21,081 nt of DNA from an uncultured Eubacteriales bacterium (GTDB lineage Bacteria; Bacillota; Clostridia; Oscillospirales; Ruminococcaceae): assembly GCA_959605275.1 (NCBI GenBank), contig CAUHFD010000023.1, forward strand, positions 1-21,081, in the 5' to 3' direction. A program made the translations under genes and the position numbers. Position 1 is the stretch's first letter, and every line of letters begins with the position of its first letter. The notes beneath the pieces are model-generated. The model was not told the DNA's origin. It searched no databases and saw nothing but the letters and a program-made list of their open reading frames with translations. Below are positions 1 to 7,369 of this stretch, in pieces.

Positions 1-90
1 GCCGTCCTTTCTTCTTTTCCCAATGTGTAACACATCATTGACAAACCTACATTTTGCCGATAAAAAGTTGCTGGCTTTGATGTTTTTTTC

Positions 91-119
91 TTGACAAGGC
101 GGTGCAATAGCGGTAAGAT
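91..119 (+). promoter_or_regulatory. Probable sigma-A promoter of the feo operon
   Basis: A perfect -35 hexamer TTGACA (91-96) is followed after 17 bases by TAAGAT (114-119), four of six matches to the -10 consensus. A run of T precedes the -35. Transcription would start near 126, giving a leader of about 45 bases before feoA. Iron control would be expected for this operon, but I could not recognise a clear Fur, DtxR or IdeR box, so regulation is not shown. The 90 bases upstream hold no gene I can support. Confidence 0.6.
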
Positions 120-170
120 AATATCGGTAGATAGGAACAACTAACTAATTGCTGCGGAGGATGGATACAG

Positions 171-404
171 ATGACACTTGATCTTTTAGAGCCCGGTCAC
201 AGCGGGATCATTGCGACCATTGGCGGAGAAGGCGCTCTGCGCCGGCGGCTGCTGGATATGGGACTGACACCGAACACCAAGGTGACGGTGCGAAAGGTCG
301 CGCCGATGGGTGATCCGATTGAACTGTATCTGCGTGGATATGTACTGACATTGCGGAAAGATGACGCTGTTAAAATCACACTGAAAGAGGAGAATCAGGG
401 TTGA
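171..404 (+). CDS. feoA: Ferrous iron transport protein A (FeoA)
   Basis: A 77-residue cytoplasmic SH3-like protein that accompanies the FeoB iron channel and is thought to modulate it. The family pattern is clear: an N-terminal PGHSG turn, then RRRLLDMGL near residues 24-32, then the APMGDP and LRGYVLTLR blocks, and a final strand (DAVKITL). The length is normal for a stand-alone FeoA. The ATG is preceded by GCGGAGG at 154-160 with 10-base spacing. The stop codon TGA shares its last base with the feoB start, so the two are likely translationally coupled. Its role follows from the family; nothing odd is seen. Confidence 0.95.
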   Translation: MTLDLLEPGHSGIIATIGGEGALRRRLLDMGLTPNTKVTVRKVAPMGDPIELYLRGYVLTLRKDDAVKITLKEENQG

Positions 405-2419
405 TGGGATATTTATTGGCACTTGCCGGAAATCAAAACTGTGGCAAGACGACCTTATTTAATTGTTTAACCGGAAGCAATCAGCATGTCGGTAACTTCC
501 CGGGGGTTACAGTTGAAAAAAAAGAGGGAAGACTGCTCAAACAAAAGGATATGCTGTTGGTAGATCTGCCCGGCATCTACTCGCTGTCCCCCTACACTTC
601 GGAGGAAGTCGTCACGCGGGATTTTATTTTGAAAGAAAATCCGAATGCGATTATTAACATTGTTGACGCCACCAATATTGAGCGCAATTTGTATTTAACG
701 CTTCAGCTCATGGAATTGGAAATTCCGATGGTCATTGCACTGAACATGATGGATGAAGTGCGGGCAAGCGGGAATAGTATAGATGTAGGACGGTTATCGG
801 AACATTTAGGGGTAACGGTAGTGCCGATATCGGCTGGAAAGAATGAAGGCATTGCCGATTTGACTGCGGCGGTAGTCAAACTCGTGAAGGAGGGAACTCC
901 GCCCAAAAAGCTGGATTTTTGCAGCGGAGAACTGCACCGAACCATCCATTCCATCGCGCACATCGTTGAAGATCATGCGCAGCGGGCGGGATATCCGCCG
1001 CGGTTTGCGGCGACCAAGATGGTGGAAGGCGATGAGCCGATGAAGAACGCGTTGAAGCTGAGCGATCAGGAACTGCACGTGATTGATCATCTGGTTAAGG
1101 ACATGGAAGAGATATTGGGAACCGACCGGGAAGCAGCGCTGGCAGACATGCGATATAATTATATCGAAAAAATATCTGCGGACTGCGTATTTAAACATCA
1201 GGAAACAAAAGAACAGATACGGTCTGAAAAAATCGATAAAGTGCTGACTCACAAATATTTCGGCATACCGATCTTTTTAGGAATCATGGTTACGATTTTC
1301 TGGCTGACCTTTTCGGTACTGGGGGCGCCGTTACAGCAATTGCTGGAAAGCGGAATTTCCTTTGTCACCGACGCGACCGCAAAGCTGCTGCAAAATGTCG
1401 GGGTGAGCGAGTGGCTGCAGTCGTTGATTATTGACGGTGTTTTTGCGGGCGTGGGCAGCGTATTGTCTTTTCTGCCGATTATCGTGCTGTTGTTCTTCTT
1501 CTTATCTCTGCTGGAGGACAGCGGATATATGGCACGTGTCGCTTTTGTTATGGATAAACTGCTGCGAAAAATCGGTCTGTCCGGCCGCTCTTTTGTACCG
1601 ATGCTGATCGGGTTCGGATGCAGCGTGCCGGCAATTATGTCGACCCGTACCCTGTCCAGTGAGCGGGATCGAAAAATGACCATTGTGCTGACGCCGTTTA
1701 TGTCCTGCAGTGCCAAACTGCCGATTTACGGCATGATAACGATGGCTTTCTTTCCGCATCACGGCGGTCTTGTGATGAGTAGTTTATATATTTTGGGAAT
1801 CATTGTCGCGATTTTATCGGGGTTGTTACTCAAAAGCACCGTATTTAAAGGAAACCCCGTTCCGTTTGTCATGGAGCTTCCCGCCTATCGTATGCCGTCG
1901 GCACGCAGTGTGGTATTACATATGTGGGAAAAAGGAAAGGATTTTGTTCATAAGGCTTTTACGGTGATTTTTATCGGTACCATTGTGATTTGGTTTTTAC
2001 AGAGCTTTGACTGGTCGCTGAACATGGTTTCGGACAGCTCCGCCAGCATTTTGGCGTCTATTGGTTCGATAATTGCACCGCTTTTCATACCGCTTGGATT
2101 CAAAGATTGGCGGGCATCGACAGCGTTGATTTCAGGTCTGACGGCAAAAGAATCGGTGAAAAGCACCTTGGCGGTATTGACGGGAGCAACCAGTGATGCA
2201 GCGCTTTCCTCGGTGCTCAACACCATGTTTACACCGTTAAGCGCATTCTCATTTTTGACGTTTACGATTTTATATATGCCTTGTATTGCGGCGTTTGCGG
2301 CGACGAAGCGGGAACTCGGCTCTTATCGCAGGGCGATTTTAACCGCTGCTTATCAGACCGGTGTGGCGTATTTGGTCGCAATGGCGATTTATCAGATCGG
2401 CAGATTGTTGATCGGCTGA
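404..2419 (+). CDS. feoB: Ferrous iron transporter FeoB (GTP-dependent membrane permease)
   Basis: A 671-residue inner-membrane Fe(II) uptake protein. The N-terminal G domain shows G1 GNQNCGKT (residues 9-16; most FeoBs have GNPNCGKT), G3 DLPG (54-57), G4 NMMD (114-117) and G5 SAGKNEG (143-149). A helical linker with an acidic, charged stretch follows. The membrane part starts near residue 285 and carries the conserved gate-type motifs GCSVPAIM (405-412) and SCSAKLP (434-440), with the usual Cys in each. The C-terminus ends in hydrophobic helices without a large cytoplasmic tail, a common Firmicute length. The ATG at 404 is preferred over TTG at 401. Shine-Dalgarno AGAGGAG lies at 386-392 and the overlap with the feoA stop is one base. 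It forms an operon with feoA and the small gene behind it. Confidence 0.97.
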   Translation: MGYLLALAGNQNCGKTTLFNCLTGSNQHVGNFPGVTVEKKEGRLLKQKDMLLVDLPGIYSLSPYTSEEVVTRDFILKENPNAIINIVDATNIERNLYLTLQLMELEIPMVIALNMMDEVRASGNSIDVGRLSEHLGVTVVPISAGKNEGIADLTAAVVKLVKEGTPPKKLDFCSGELHRTIHSIAHIVEDHAQRAGYPPRFAATKMVEGDEPMKNALKLSDQELHVIDHLVKDMEEILGTDREAALADMRYNYIEKISADCVFKHQETKEQIRSEKIDKVLTHKYFGIPIFLGIMVTIFWLTFSVLGAPLQQLLESGISFVTDATAKLLQNVGVSEWLQSLIIDGVFAGVGSVLSFLPIIVLLFFFLSLLEDSGYMARVAFVMDKLLRKIGLSGRSFVPMLIGFGCSVPAIMSTRTLSSERDRKMTIVLTPFMSCSAKLPIYGMITMAFFPHHGGLVMSSLYILGIIVAILSGLLLKSTVFKGNPVPFVMELPAYRMPSARSVVLHMWEKGKDFVHKAFTVIFIGTIVIWFLQSFDWSLNMVSDSSASILASIGSIIAPLFIPLGFKDWRASTALISGLTAKESVKSTLAVLTGATSDAALSSVLNTMFTPLSAFSFLTFTILYMPCIAAFAATKRELGSYRRAILTAAYQTGVAYLVAMAIYQIGRLLIG

Positions 2420-2463
2420 TCAGCGCTGTGCCCGAAGCGCAAAACGGAAAAGGAAGGATGAAG

Positions 2464-2628
2464 ATGAGTCCGGCAGATTGGATTGTGTTGGGAATATTGG
2501 CGGCACTGGTCATTGCGGTTGTAATGATTATGGTTAAGCGGCGCAAAAGAGGCGATTGCTGCGGAGGATGTTCCGGCTGTGCGGAACGCGGCTGTTGCCA
2601 AACAAAACGGGATTGCGAAAAACAATGA
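2464..2628 (+). CDS. Small Cys-rich single-pass membrane peptide, FeoB-associated type
   Basis: A 54-residue peptide 44 bases after feoB. Residues 7-24 form one strongly hydrophobic helix, followed by a basic stop-transfer patch (KRRKR) and a C-terminal tail with seven cysteines at 32, 33, 36, 39, 44, 45 and 51, including a CCGGCSGC cluster. This architecture and position match the FeoB-associated Cys-rich membrane protein family seen in Firmicutes feo operons. A role in handling Fe(II) or an iron-sulfur cluster next to FeoB is inference. I chose the ATG at 2464 because AGGAAGG (2451-2457) then has 6-base spacing; the ATG at 2458 would touch the Shine-Dalgarno. Confidence 0.8.
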   Translation: MSPADWIVLGILAALVIAVVMIMVKRRKRGDCCGGCSGCAERGCCQTKRDCEKQ

Positions 2629-2746
2629 GCATTTTGCGGAGCACGGCAGCATCTTTTCGAAAAAAATAGAACCATTTTCACAAAAAGAAGCAGAAAACAG
2701 AATGAAAATTTTTATCATAAATCTGCGGTTTCCGAATCAGCGGCAA

Positions 2747-2775
2747 TTGACGAAAAGAATATTGTGGGATATAAT
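2747..2775 (+). promoter_or_regulatory. Near-consensus sigma-A promoter of the PRPP synthetase gene
   Basis: TTGACG (2747-2752), a 17-base spacer and a perfect TATAAT (2770-2775) make 11 of 12 consensus matches. The start would be near 2782, leaving about 35 bases of leader to the ATG at 2817. The rest of the 188-base gap after the Cys-rich peptide gene is A/T-rich. It holds a weak ATTTTCA/TGAAAAT inverted repeat before a short T run, which is too weak to call a feo terminator. Confidence 0.8.
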
Positions 2776-2816
2776 AATAGTAACAACAGAATAGCGGAAA
2801 AATGGAGGATGGTTAA

Positions 2817-3941
2817 ATGGAAAACGGTACTGTTGCAAATCTTGGCTTGATTTGCATGAAGGGCTGTGAGGAGTTCGGAAACAAGGTAGAGTATTATCTG
2901 CAAAAGTGGCACGGTATTTCAAAGGATTGCATGATTAAGGCGGACTGTCCGCGGTTTGCGACCGGCGAGGCAAAGGGATTAATCCTGGAATCTGTTCGCG
3001 GACGGGATATTTTCATCATAGTGGATCCGTTTAATTACAGTATCACTTATAAAATGTACGGACAGGAAGTACCGATGAGTCCGGATGACCATTTTCAGGA
3101 TTTAAAACGGGTGATTGCGGCAATCGGCGGCAAGGCAAAACGAATCACTGTGATTATGCCGATGCTGTATGAGGGCAGACAGCATAAACGTACCTTTCGG
3201 GAATCTCTGGACTGCGCTACTGCGCTGCAGGAATTGGTGCATATGGGTGTTTCTAACATCGTCACCTATGATGCCCATGACGCGCGGGTACAAAATGCGA
3301 TTCCGCTGAGTGGATTTGACAATATGAGCCCGACTTATCAAATGATCAAAGCTTTGGTCAGAAATGTAGATGGTATTACCTTTGATCCCGAGCAGCTATT
3401 GATCGTTTCCCCGGATGAGGGCGGTATCAGCCGTTGTCTTGCTTATTCTTCTGTCCTCAATCTGGATGTTGGCATGTTTTATAAACGCCGCAATCTCTCT
3501 CAGATTGTGAATGGCTCCAACCCAATTGAGTCCCACGAATATATCGGAAATGAGATTGCAGGAAAAGACGTTATTGTCATTGATGATATGATTTCTTCGG
3601 GAGGTTCTCTGATCGATACTTTTGAGCACTTGAAAGAAAAGGGCGCCAGACGGATTTTCAGCTTTATTACCTTTGGCTTGTTCTGCAACGGATTGGATAA
3701 ATTCGATAAAGCATATAAAGAAGGGTTGTTTGACAAAATTTTCATCACCAACCTGAATTATCGTCCGCAAGCGGTTCTGGACAGACCGTGGATCGTTGAT
3801 GTAGATTTGTCCAAATACACGGCATATGTGATTGATGCCATGAATCACGATGCATCCATCGGAGATTTGATCGACCCGAACAAAAAGATCGTTAGCCTGC
3901 TGCATAAACTGAAGGGCGACGAACCGGTCGATCTGGGATAA
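2817..3941 (+). CDS. prs: Ribose-phosphate pyrophosphokinase (PRPP synthetase), long clostridial form
   Basis: A 374-residue cytosolic enzyme predicted to make PRPP from ribose 5-phosphate and ATP. The phosphoribosyltransferase-type PRPP loop is clear (VIVIDDMISSGGS, 252-264). Other family blocks are YEGRQHKRTFRES (118-130), DAHDARVQN (152-160), SPDEGG (198-203) and the KRR of the catalytic flexible loop (223-225). It is about 55-60 residues longer than classical bacterial Prs (about 315) and carries an N-terminal extension plus a C-terminal insertion near residues 290-325. GGAGG at 2804-2808 precedes the ATG with 8-base spacing. It has its own promoter and a terminator-like hairpin, so it is probably monocistronic. 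It sits just before the his operon, whose first enzyme uses PRPP. It could be a specialised paralog rather than the only PRPP synthetase. Confidence 0.88.
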   Translation: MENGTVANLGLICMKGCEEFGNKVEYYLQKWHGISKDCMIKADCPRFATGEAKGLILESVRGRDIFIIVDPFNYSITYKMYGQEVPMSPDDHFQDLKRVIAAIGGKAKRITVIMPMLYEGRQHKRTFRESLDCATALQELVHMGVSNIVTYDAHDARVQNAIPLSGFDNMSPTYQMIKALVRNVDGITFDPEQLLIVSPDEGGISRCLAYSSVLNLDVGMFYKRRNLSQIVNGSNPIESHEYIGNEIAGKDVIVIDDMISSGGSLIDTFEHLKEKGARRIFSFITFGLFCNGLDKFDKAYKEGLFDKIFITNLNYRPQAVLDRPWIVDVDLSKYTAYVIDAMNHDASIGDLIDPNKKIVSLLHKLKGDEPVDLG

Positions 3942-3955
3942 ATATGTTGTATAGG

Positions 3956-3990
3956 AACGGGACTGTCTTAACGTGACAGCCCCGTTTCGG
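3956..3990 (+). terminator. Probable intrinsic terminator of prs
   Basis: AACGGGACTGTC (3956-3967) pairs with GACAGCCCCGTT (3975-3986) across a 7-base loop. Eleven of 12 positions pair, with one A/C mismatch. The following TTTC..ATTTC is T-rich but not a clean T run. It begins 15 bases after the prs stop, the right place for a terminator separating prs from the his operon. Confidence 0.65.
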
Positions 3991-4089
3991 ATTTCTAATG
4001 GAAGCACAGGGCGTTACCGCTCGGAGCATCTATACACTATTACCGGTAAAATAACCGATCAGCCTTAGAACGTTATGAAAAATGTTGGC

Positions 4090-4118
4090 TTGACTTTTAT
4101 GTGATAACGTGTTAACAT
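4090..4118 (+). promoter_or_regulatory. Probable promoter of the his operon
   Basis: TTGACT (4090-4095; 5 of 6), a 17-base spacer and TAACAT (4113-4118; 4 of 6) lie just upstream of hisZ. The predicted start near 4125 leaves only about 45 bases before the chosen start codon. That is too short for a T-box or a histidine-rich attenuator leader, and I see neither. A 7-base inverted repeat, ACGTTAT (4070-4076) and ATAACGT (4104-4110), flanks the -35 box and could be an operator, but this is weak. The rest of the 227-base gap after prs (4000-4085) holds nothing I recognise. Confidence 0.55.
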
Positions 4119-4153
4119 ATTAGCATACTAAAGTGATAAGCGAAATACAGAGC

Positions 4154-4171
4154 AGGGAGATGGCGCTTTTG
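4154..4171 (+). promoter_or_regulatory. Shine-Dalgarno that decides a TTG start for hisZ
   Basis: AGGGAG (4154-4159) is the only good ribosome binding site near the hisZ start. It touches the ATG at 4160 (no spacing), and the GTG at 4133 lies upstream of it. The TTG at 4169 is 9 bases downstream, in frame, and gives an N-terminus (MNKNKWITPEGTRDLL) that begins just before the conserved HisRS-like PEGTRD block. Confidence 0.55.
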
Positions 4172-5359
4172 AATAAAAATAAATGGATTACCCCCGAAGG
4201 CACGCGAGATTTGCTTTTTGAAGAGTGTGAAGCGAGAAGAACAGTAGAAGGTATTTTAAGCAGAGTTTTTTCAGGACGAGGGTTCACCGAGGTTGTGACG
4301 CCGGGGCTGGAATTTTTGAACGTATATGATTTAAAAACCGGAATGATGCCGGTGGAAATGATGTATAAGCTGGTGGACAGCAAGGGACGTTTGGTCGTAC
4401 TCCGCCCCGATTCCACCATACCGATTGCACGGCTGGTGGCTACCCGTTTAAAAGGATATCAACTGCCGATCCGGTTGTTTTATAATCAAAGCGTATTTAT
4501 GGCGAATCCCAGATTAAAAGGGCGAAGCGACGAGGTGGTTCAGACCGGTATTGAAATCATCGGCAGCGATTCCCGGCGGGCGGATTTAGAGGTGATCACC
4601 ACTGCGGTGGAGGCGCTGAATGCCTGCAAAACGACCGACTTCCGGTTGGAGATCGGACATATCGGGTTGTTTCACAGTTTGATTTCCGGTTTGAAAATCG
4701 AATCGGAAGAACGGGAGGAAATCCGCCGGCTCATCGAAAGCAAGAATTATCCGGCGCTGAATGACTATCTGAACGGTTTAGAAGGCGACGCGAAAACAAT
4801 CGAAATTTTAAAGCAGCTCCCCAGCTTGTTTGGGGGCGAAGAAGTTTTTGAAAAAGCGGCGAATTTGTTTGACGATGCAAAAACAGAGTACATTTTATCT
4901 TATTTAAAATCGATATACAATGATTTATCCGCGCTGGGATTAAAGGAGAAAATCTCGATTGATTTGGGAATTGTAAACCGTACCGATTATTATACCGGCG
5001 TGGTGTTCCGAGGCTATATTGAAGGGTTCGGAGAAACGGTGCTGTCGGGAGGACGGTACGATACGCTGATTGCCGAGTTCGGCACCGATCTGCCTGCAAC
5101 CGGCTTCGGTATTAATGTAGATGCGGTGGCACGCAACCTGCTCAAAACCACCGATGATATTCGTGCAACCGTGCCGGATGTACTGGTGTTCGGAGAGGAT
5201 GGCTGTGAGATGAGGGCGTTAATGCACGCAAAAGCATTGATTGAAAGCGGCTTGGTCGCAGAATATTGTGTGCTGAACACGGCAGAGAAAGCAAGGGAAT
5301 ATGCCAAAACCAAAGGGATCGGCAGAGTGGATATCATCGGAAAGGAAACAGAGGCATGA
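4169..5359 (+). CDS. hisZ: ATP phosphoribosyltransferase regulatory subunit HisZ
   Basis: A 396-residue histidyl-tRNA-synthetase-like protein without tRNA charging activity. It forms a hetero-octamer with short HisG and is needed for its activity and histidine feedback. HisRS-like blocks are PEGTRD (9-14), RPDSTIPIARL (79-89), FYNQSVFMANP (104-114), a GIEIIG strand (127-132), NRTDYYTGVVFRGY (270-283) and the motif-3 region SGGRYDTL...TGFGINVDAV (293-320). The last 60-65 residues look like a shortened remnant of a C-terminal alpha/beta domain rather than a full anticodon-binding domain of about 90 residues. It overlaps hisG by four bases (ATGA), so coupled synthesis of the two partners is likely. 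The start is uncertain: TTG 4169 is chosen for its Shine-Dalgarno; GTG 4133 and ATG 4160 are the alternatives. A true HisRS is less likely given the length and the neighbouring hisG. Confidence 0.92.
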   Translation: MNKNKWITPEGTRDLLFEECEARRTVEGILSRVFSGRGFTEVVTPGLEFLNVYDLKTGMMPVEMMYKLVDSKGRLVVLRPDSTIPIARLVATRLKGYQLPIRLFYNQSVFMANPRLKGRSDEVVQTGIEIIGSDSRRADLEVITTAVEALNACKTTDFRLEIGHIGLFHSLISGLKIESEEREEIRRLIESKNYPALNDYLNGLEGDAKTIEILKQLPSLFGGEEVFEKAANLFDDAKTEYILSYLKSIYNDLSALGLKEKISIDLGIVNRTDYYTGVVFRGYIEGFGETVLSGGRYDTLIAEFGTDLPATGFGINVDAVARNLLKTTDDIRATVPDVLVFGEDGCEMRALMHAKALIESGLVAEYCVLNTAEKAREYAKTKGIGRVDIIGKETEA

Positions 5360-5988
5360 AACCAATACGAATTGCATTGACCAAAGGTCGTTTGGAAAAA
5401 GATACGGTGGGTTTGTTTGAACAACTGGGTTTTGATTGCAGCCAGTTGCTGAACAAGGGCAGAAAACTGATATTAGAGGTTCCGGACGCCAATCTGGAGG
5501 TTGTACTTGCCAAAGCTGCCGACGTGATCACCTATGTGGAGTGCGGTGTTTGCGATATGGGCGTGGTCGGCAAGGATACCATTATGGAATACGGCGGCGG
5601 TTTTTTTGAGGTGCTGGATCTGGGATTCGGCAAATGCCGGTTTGCCTTGGCTGCCAAAAAAGACAGCGCTTTTTACGGCGGATATGCGGTCAAAACAGTG
5701 GCGACTAAATATCCGAATGTGACGCGGAATTATTTCGAGAGCAAGGGAATGGATGTCGATATCGTAAAAATAGAAGGCTCGGTCGAGCTGGCACCGCTGC
5801 TTGGGCTGTCCGACGGCATCGTGGACATCGTGGAGACCGGAACGACGCTGAAAGAAAACGGGCTGGAAGTGATCGAAGACGTGGCACCGATCTCGGCACG
5901 GCTGATCGTCAATGCTGCCGGTATGAAATTGCGTAAAGCCGAATTTGAAGAGTTGATCGCAAAAATGGAAAGCTGTATCAAAGATTGA
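5356..5988 (+). CDS. hisG: ATP phosphoribosyltransferase catalytic subunit, short form (HisG_S)
   Basis: It catalyses the first histidine step, ATP + PRPP to phosphoribosyl-ATP. At 210 residues it is the short type that lacks the C-terminal ACT-like regulatory domain and depends on HisZ, which is encoded directly upstream. Visible motifs are the N-terminal IALTKGRL (6-13), KGRKLILEVP (34-43), the CDMGVVGKD block (66-74) and the PRPP-binding loop DIVETGTTLKENGL (157-170). The ATG overlaps the hisZ stop as ATGA. This is the committed and normally feedback-inhibited step; histidine sensing would reside in the HisZ/HisG complex (family knowledge). Confidence 0.97.
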   Translation: MKPIRIALTKGRLEKDTVGLFEQLGFDCSQLLNKGRKLILEVPDANLEVVLAKAADVITYVECGVCDMGVVGKDTIMEYGGGFFEVLDLGFGKCRFALAAKKDSAFYGGYAVKTVATKYPNVTRNYFESKGMDVDIVKIEGSVELAPLLGLSDGIVDIVETGTTLKENGLEVIEDVAPISARLIVNAAGMKLRKAEFEELIAKMESCIKD

Positions 5989-6013
5989 CTTTTATCGTCG
6001 ATATCGGTACAAT
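5985..6013 (+). promoter_or_regulatory. Probable internal promoter between hisG and hisD
   Basis: TTGACT (5985-5990), which includes the hisG stop codon, is followed after exactly 17 bases by TACAAT (6008-6013). Ten of 12 positions match the sigma-A consensus, better than the promoter before hisZ. The start would be near 6020, giving a leader of about 37 bases to hisD. The 68-base hisG-hisD gap is wider than most in the operon, which fits a promoter there. Confidence 0.6.
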
Positions 6014-6056
6014 AAAAACAGTAATCAAAATCCGAGGAAAATAACGGAGGTTGCAG

Positions 6057-7346
6057 ATGAATATCAGAAAAATCAAAGCGGACGGCGTCAGTGAAAAAGA
6101 GCTGCTTGCCGCGCTGAAAGCACGCAGCACGGCTGTGGACAAACAGGTGACCGAGGTGGTCGCACAGATCATAGAGGATGTAAAAGCAGGCGGAGATCAG
6201 GCAGTTCGCGCTTATACCGAGAAATTTGACGGCAAGCTGCCGCCTTACATAGAAGTGCCGAGAGAAGAAATCAATGATGCGCTGACTAACGCAGACAGCA
6301 AATTTGTTGATGCACTGCTCAATGCCATGGAGAATATTTCCGATTTTCACAACCGCCAGAAACAGCAAGGCTTTGTCAACACGATGCCAAACGGTGTGAT
6401 GGTCGGTCAGCGGGTGCGGGGATTGTCCAGAGTCGGATTGTATGTGCCGGGCGGCACGGCGGCATATCCGTCCTCAGTGCTGATGAATGCAGTGCCTGCG
6501 AAAATCGCGGGAGTGAAAGAGATCATTATGGTGACGCCGCCCACCAAAGACGGCAAAGCCAACCCCGATATTCTGGTCGCCGCGGCGATTTGCGGGGTAG
6601 ACAGAGTGTTTCTACTGGGCGGCGCACAGGCGGTAGCAGCGCTTGCTTACGGCACCGAAACCATTCCGAAGGTCGATAAAATCGTCGGACCCGGCAATAT
6701 TTTTGTGGCAACGGCGAAAAAACTGCTGTTCGGTACGGTGGATATCGACATGATTGCGGGACCGAGTGAAATTTTGGTGCTTGCCGACCACACGGCAAAT
6801 CCTGCTTATGTTGCGGCGGATCTGATGTCACAGGCAGAGCATGATAAGCTGGCTTCGGCTATCCTGGTGACCACCGACGAGCAGCTTGCAGACGACGTTG
6901 TCGGGGAGCTGGAACGTCAGTGTCAAACGCTTTCCAGAAGCGAAATCATCCGGGAATCTTTGGAAAACTACGGTGCTATTATTGTTTGTGACAGGGTAGA
7001 TGACGCAGTTTCGCTTGCTAATGAAATCGCGCCCGAGCATCTTGAGGTATGCATGGAAAATCCGATGGAATATCTGGGTAGATTGGACAATGCCGGCTCG
7101 GTATTCTTGGGGCAATATGCGCCCGAGCCGCTCGGCGATTACTACGCAGGTCCTAACCACGTGCTTCCTACCAGCGGAACGGCACGATTTTTCTCTCCGT
7201 TATCGGTGGATTCCTTTGTCAAGAAGATGGGGTATATCTATTATACGAAAGATGCGCTTTCTATGGCGAAAGAGGACATTGTGACCATTGCCGAGCGGGA
7301 ACAGCTCACAGCCCATGCAAATTCCATTAAAATACGGTTCGAATAA
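6057..7346 (+). CDS. hisD: Histidinol dehydrogenase
   Basis: A 429-residue Zn-dependent enzyme that oxidises L-histidinol to L-histidine with two NAD+, the last two steps of the pathway. The signature region runs from GPGNIFVATAKK (211-222) through DMIAGPSEILVLAD (231-244) to SQAEHD (258-263). Zn ligands can be placed at Q259 and H262, the same numbers as in the E. coli enzyme, plus D361 (GDYYAGPNHVLP) and H420 (TAHANS). The catalytic Glu-His pair is E327-H328 in EIAPEHLE. Length and motifs are complete. The ATG at 6057 is chosen because ACGGAGG (6044-6050) lies 6 bases upstream; a TTG at 6051 is adjacent to the Shine-Dalgarno and unlikely. Confidence 0.98.
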   Translation: MNIRKIKADGVSEKELLAALKARSTAVDKQVTEVVAQIIEDVKAGGDQAVRAYTEKFDGKLPPYIEVPREEINDALTNADSKFVDALLNAMENISDFHNRQKQQGFVNTMPNGVMVGQRVRGLSRVGLYVPGGTAAYPSSVLMNAVPAKIAGVKEIIMVTPPTKDGKANPDILVAAAICGVDRVFLLGGAQAVAALAYGTETIPKVDKIVGPGNIFVATAKKLLFGTVDIDMIAGPSEILVLADHTANPAYVAADLMSQAEHDKLASAILVTTDEQLADDVVGELERQCQTLSRSEIIRESLENYGAIIVCDRVDDAVSLANEIAPEHLEVCMENPMEYLGRLDNAGSVFLGQYAPEPLGDYYAGPNHVLPTSGTARFFSPLSVDSFVKKMGYIYYTKDALSMAKEDIVTIAEREQLTAHANSIKIRFE

Positions 7347-7369
7347 ATTTCCGGAGAGGAATTACCTTT

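Noticed and set aside
23..35. 13-base palindrome ATGTGT-A-ACACAT upstream of the feo promoter
   Set aside because: It is short, lies about 55 bases before the -35 box and matches no iron-regulator box I know; it may be chance.
2629..2746. Terminator after the feo operon
   Set aside because: Only a 7-bp A/T stem with a loop above 20 bases is present; it is too weak to call.
3942..4168. T-box or histidine attenuator leader for the his operon
   Set aside because: There is no T-box consensus, no run of His codons and too little space after the predicted promoter.
4169..5359. True histidyl-tRNA synthetase (hisS) as the identity of the first his gene
   Set aside because: The protein is too short, lacks a full anticodon-binding domain and is coupled to a short-form hisG that needs HisZ.
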